NCBI GenBank assembly: GCA_020720565.1
Contig: DYOK01000141.1
Span: 1-6,941, forward strand
Origin: Acetofilamentum sp.
Lineage (GTDB): Bacteria > Bacteroidota > Bacteroidia > Bacteroidales > JAFGXI01
DNA: 6,941 nucleotides
Direction: 5' to 3'
Shown: piece after piece, positions 6,207-6,941 of the stretch
Layout: each line of letters begins with the position of its first letter
Position numbering within the stretch: position 1 is the stretch's first letter
Position numbers and translations under genes: made by a program
Notes under the pieces: model-generated
Database searches by the model: none
Seen by the model: only the letters and a program-made list of their open reading frames with translations
Told to the model about the DNA's origin: nothing

Positions 6207-6214
6207 TAAAGATA
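6207..6214 (-). promoter_or_regulatory. Weak candidate -7 box (TATCTTTA) upstream of the membrane protein
   Basis: TATCTTTA on the minus strand fits TAnnTTTG at all but the last base, and lies 15 nt before the start codon at 6191. The closest upstream TTG is 24 nt away, off the usual 19-21 spacing. It would give a 5' leader of about ten bases. Low-confidence call; transcription from the promoter at 6820-6849 could also reach this gene. Confidence 0.25.
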
Positions 6215-6271
6215 AATTTATATAATTGAAAATAGCATCAAGAGCTGTTTAATTTGTTAAATCTGAGCCCA

Positions 6272-6442
6272 TCAATGCGTTCTGTTGAGGTTTTCAGTTC
6301 TCGGTTCAACAAACATTATTGAGTGTAACGGTTTGCGTTTGGTTATTTTTTGAACACACCAATCTTCTTTTATTAGATTAAGTTGTCCTACTCCAAAATA
6401 GCGAATCGATTGACTTTGTTGAGAGAGTTGAATCAGTTTCAT
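6272..6442 (-). CDS. Small 56-residue ORF coupled to the DUF6686-type gene
   Basis: An ORF of 56 codons plus TGA. The product begins MKLIQLSQQSQSIRYFGVGQ, continues LNLIKEDWCVQKITKRKPL and ends NLNRTH. It is a basic, soluble-looking polypeptide with one Cys (29) beside a Trp, and no signal peptide or membrane helix. I recognise no family. Support for reality: its ATG lies 12 nt after the stop of the upstream gene, it fills most of an otherwise empty 263-nt gap, and it runs in the same direction as all neighbours. The opening is strand-like (MKLIQLS...SIRYF...LNLI) rather than random low-complexity. Against it: it is short, and A/T-rich DNA yields such ORFs by chance. If real it is co-transcribed from 6820-6849. 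Confidence 0.45.
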   Translation of the reverse strand: MKLIQLSQQSQSIRYFGVGQLNLIKEDWCVQKITKRKPLHSIMFVEPRTENLNRTH

Positions 6443-6454
6443 AATTTGATAAAA

Positions 6455-6793
6455 TTAATTGTAATAGCACAGAAAAGTAAAAGGACCTATGATGGTTTTT
6501 TTTGTTGTCATTGCAATTTTGCTAATGGATAATAGGGCTCTAAGCTCGAGCAGTTCGTCGTTTGACAACAACATATTGACTCCACTATTACCAAGTGGAA
6601 TGATAATCTTTCGATTGAATTTAGAGTCTTTATTTTTTCGCTCCCACGATTCTCCATCAATTTTTGAAAGATAGTTCGCAAAACTATCGTATTGGGATTG
6701 CGAAAAGTTAAAATTCAAATTTTTGAATTCAATATGAATAGCGTCGCATTGATTACAAATAAATACTTTGCCATGTCTAGTTATTTTTTCCAT
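6455..6793 (-). CDS. DUF6686-type small protein with CxxC motif
   Basis: A 112-residue soluble protein. It starts with a short strand region and a CNQC pair (residues 13-16) followed by AIHIEFKNLNFNFS. Then come a helix with F..YL, a basic RKIIIPLG segment (62-69) and a C-terminal LLSNDELLELRALL helix (75-88). This pattern (a Cys-x-x-Cys, H.EF.NL.F.FS, a central I.IP strand, EL.EL..LL) fits small Bacteroidota proteins annotated DUF6686, whose function is unknown; the assignment is from memory. The two Cys could bind a metal or form a redox pair, but two are too few for a complete zinc site within one monomer. A good promoter lies 26 nt upstream, so it is probably the first gene of the local transcript, followed by the 56-codon ORF. 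The tail after residue 90 (TTKKTIIGPFTFLCYYN) looks less ordered. Confidence 0.75.
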   Translation of the reverse strand: MEKITRHGKVFICNQCDAIHIEFKNLNFNFSQSQYDSFANYLSKIDGESWERKNKDSKFNRKIIIPLGNSGVNMLLSNDELLELRALLSISKIAMTTKKTIIGPFTFLCYYN

Positions 6794-6819
6794 ACCATAT
6801 AACGTAAATAAGAACGATA

Positions 6820-6849
6820 CAAAAGTACAAGCTCAAATTAGGCAATCAA
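6820..6849 (-). promoter_or_regulatory. Bacteroidota-type promoter for the DUF6686-type gene
   Basis: On the minus strand TTG (6849-6847) is followed after 19 nt by TACTTTTG (6827-6820). This fits the Bacteroidota primary-sigma consensus (TTG-N19-21-TAnnTTTG) in both elements and in spacing. The -7 box ends 26 nt before the start codon at 6793, giving a leader of about 20 nt with no Shine-Dalgarno sequence, as is usual in this phylum. It is the best promoter in the window. Confidence 0.7.
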
Positions 6850-6871
6850 TCCCCAAAAGTTGGGATTTTTT
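6848..6871 (+). terminator. Terminator-like hairpin reading on the plus strand
   Basis: AATCCC (6848-6853) pairs with GGGATT (6862-6867) around an 8-nt loop, followed by an uninterrupted T-run (6866-6871), the layout of an intrinsic terminator on the plus strand. No plus-strand gene precedes it. On the minus strand the tail is GGGGATTGATT, a poor terminator. Its left arm overlaps the -33 element of the promoter at 6820-6849. It may stop antisense transcription leaving this promoter region, or be a weak bidirectional end for a minus-strand gene outside the window. Confidence 0.4.
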
Positions 6872-6941
6872 ATTTACGAATGCTGAAAAATGGAAATTAA
6901 CGCATTTTATATCGATTATTTGAAGATGTTTTTGGTATTAA

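Noticed and set aside
6489..6674. Plus-strand 61-codon ORF with a Ser run
   Set aside because: Antisense to the DUF6686-type gene; the Ser run is simply the complement of its Glu/Leu codons.
6872..6941. Possible 3' end of an upstream minus-strand gene at the window edge
   Set aside because: All three minus-strand frames hit a stop within the terminal 70 bases or so, and too few codons remain to judge; nothing supportable.
1..6941. CRISPR array, tRNA, rRNA or insertion sequence with transposase
   Set aside because: No regularly spaced repeats, no tRNA-like cloverleaf noticed, no rRNA sequence and no transposase-like ORF seen on either strand.

Overview
The window is AT-rich DNA from a member of the Bacteroidota. 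Four things support this: a secreted protein with a type IX secretion (T9SS) type A C-terminal sorting domain, HmuY-type proteins, a TonB-dependent receptor with an N-terminal carboxypeptidase-regulatory-like domain, and a Bacteroidota-type promoter (TTG-N19-TACTTTTG). All seven genes I support lie on the minus strand, so the transcriptional order runs from high to low coordinates.

Layout in transcriptional order. (1) 6941-6794: leader with a good promoter and, overlapping its -33 element, a terminator-like hairpin that points the other way. (2) 6793-6455: small DUF6686-type protein with a CxxC pair, followed after 12 nt by an overlooked 56-codon ORF (6442-6272). (3) 6191-5343: polytopic membrane protein of about eight helices with no recognised function. 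(4) 5248-4913: 111-residue single-pass membrane-anchored protein, unrecognised, with a perfect -7 box almost touching its start codon. (5) 4912-4710: intergenic region holding a hairpin and three back-to-back dyads directly upstream of the next gene. (6) 4709-3447: secreted HmuY-like protein with a T9SS sorting domain. (7) A strong hairpin terminator. (8) 3322-1106: HmuR-type TonB-dependent receptor. (9) 1105-1004: a repeat-rich spacer that looks like a small insertion. (10) 1003-5: HmuY-like lipoprotein with a surface-export signal. No gap exceeds 300 bases.

The core (3447-4709, 1106-3322, 5-1003) reads as a haem or related tetrapyrrole acquisition locus. An outer-membrane TonB-dependent receptor is flanked by two divergent HmuY-fold proteins. 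One is predicted to be tethered to the cell surface as a lipoprotein, the other to be exported by T9SS. Haem as ligand is an inference from family membership (HmuY resemblance; FRAP and NENL boxes with a histidine between them); the ligand cannot be proved from sequence. The four genes upstream (6793-4913) are membrane-associated or unknown and have no demonstrated link to the core.

The most interesting points are the paired HmuY proteins with different export routes, the apparent insertion that split an originally 3-nt receptor-lipoprotein junction, the triple-dyad operator-like region, and the unannotated 56-codon ORF.
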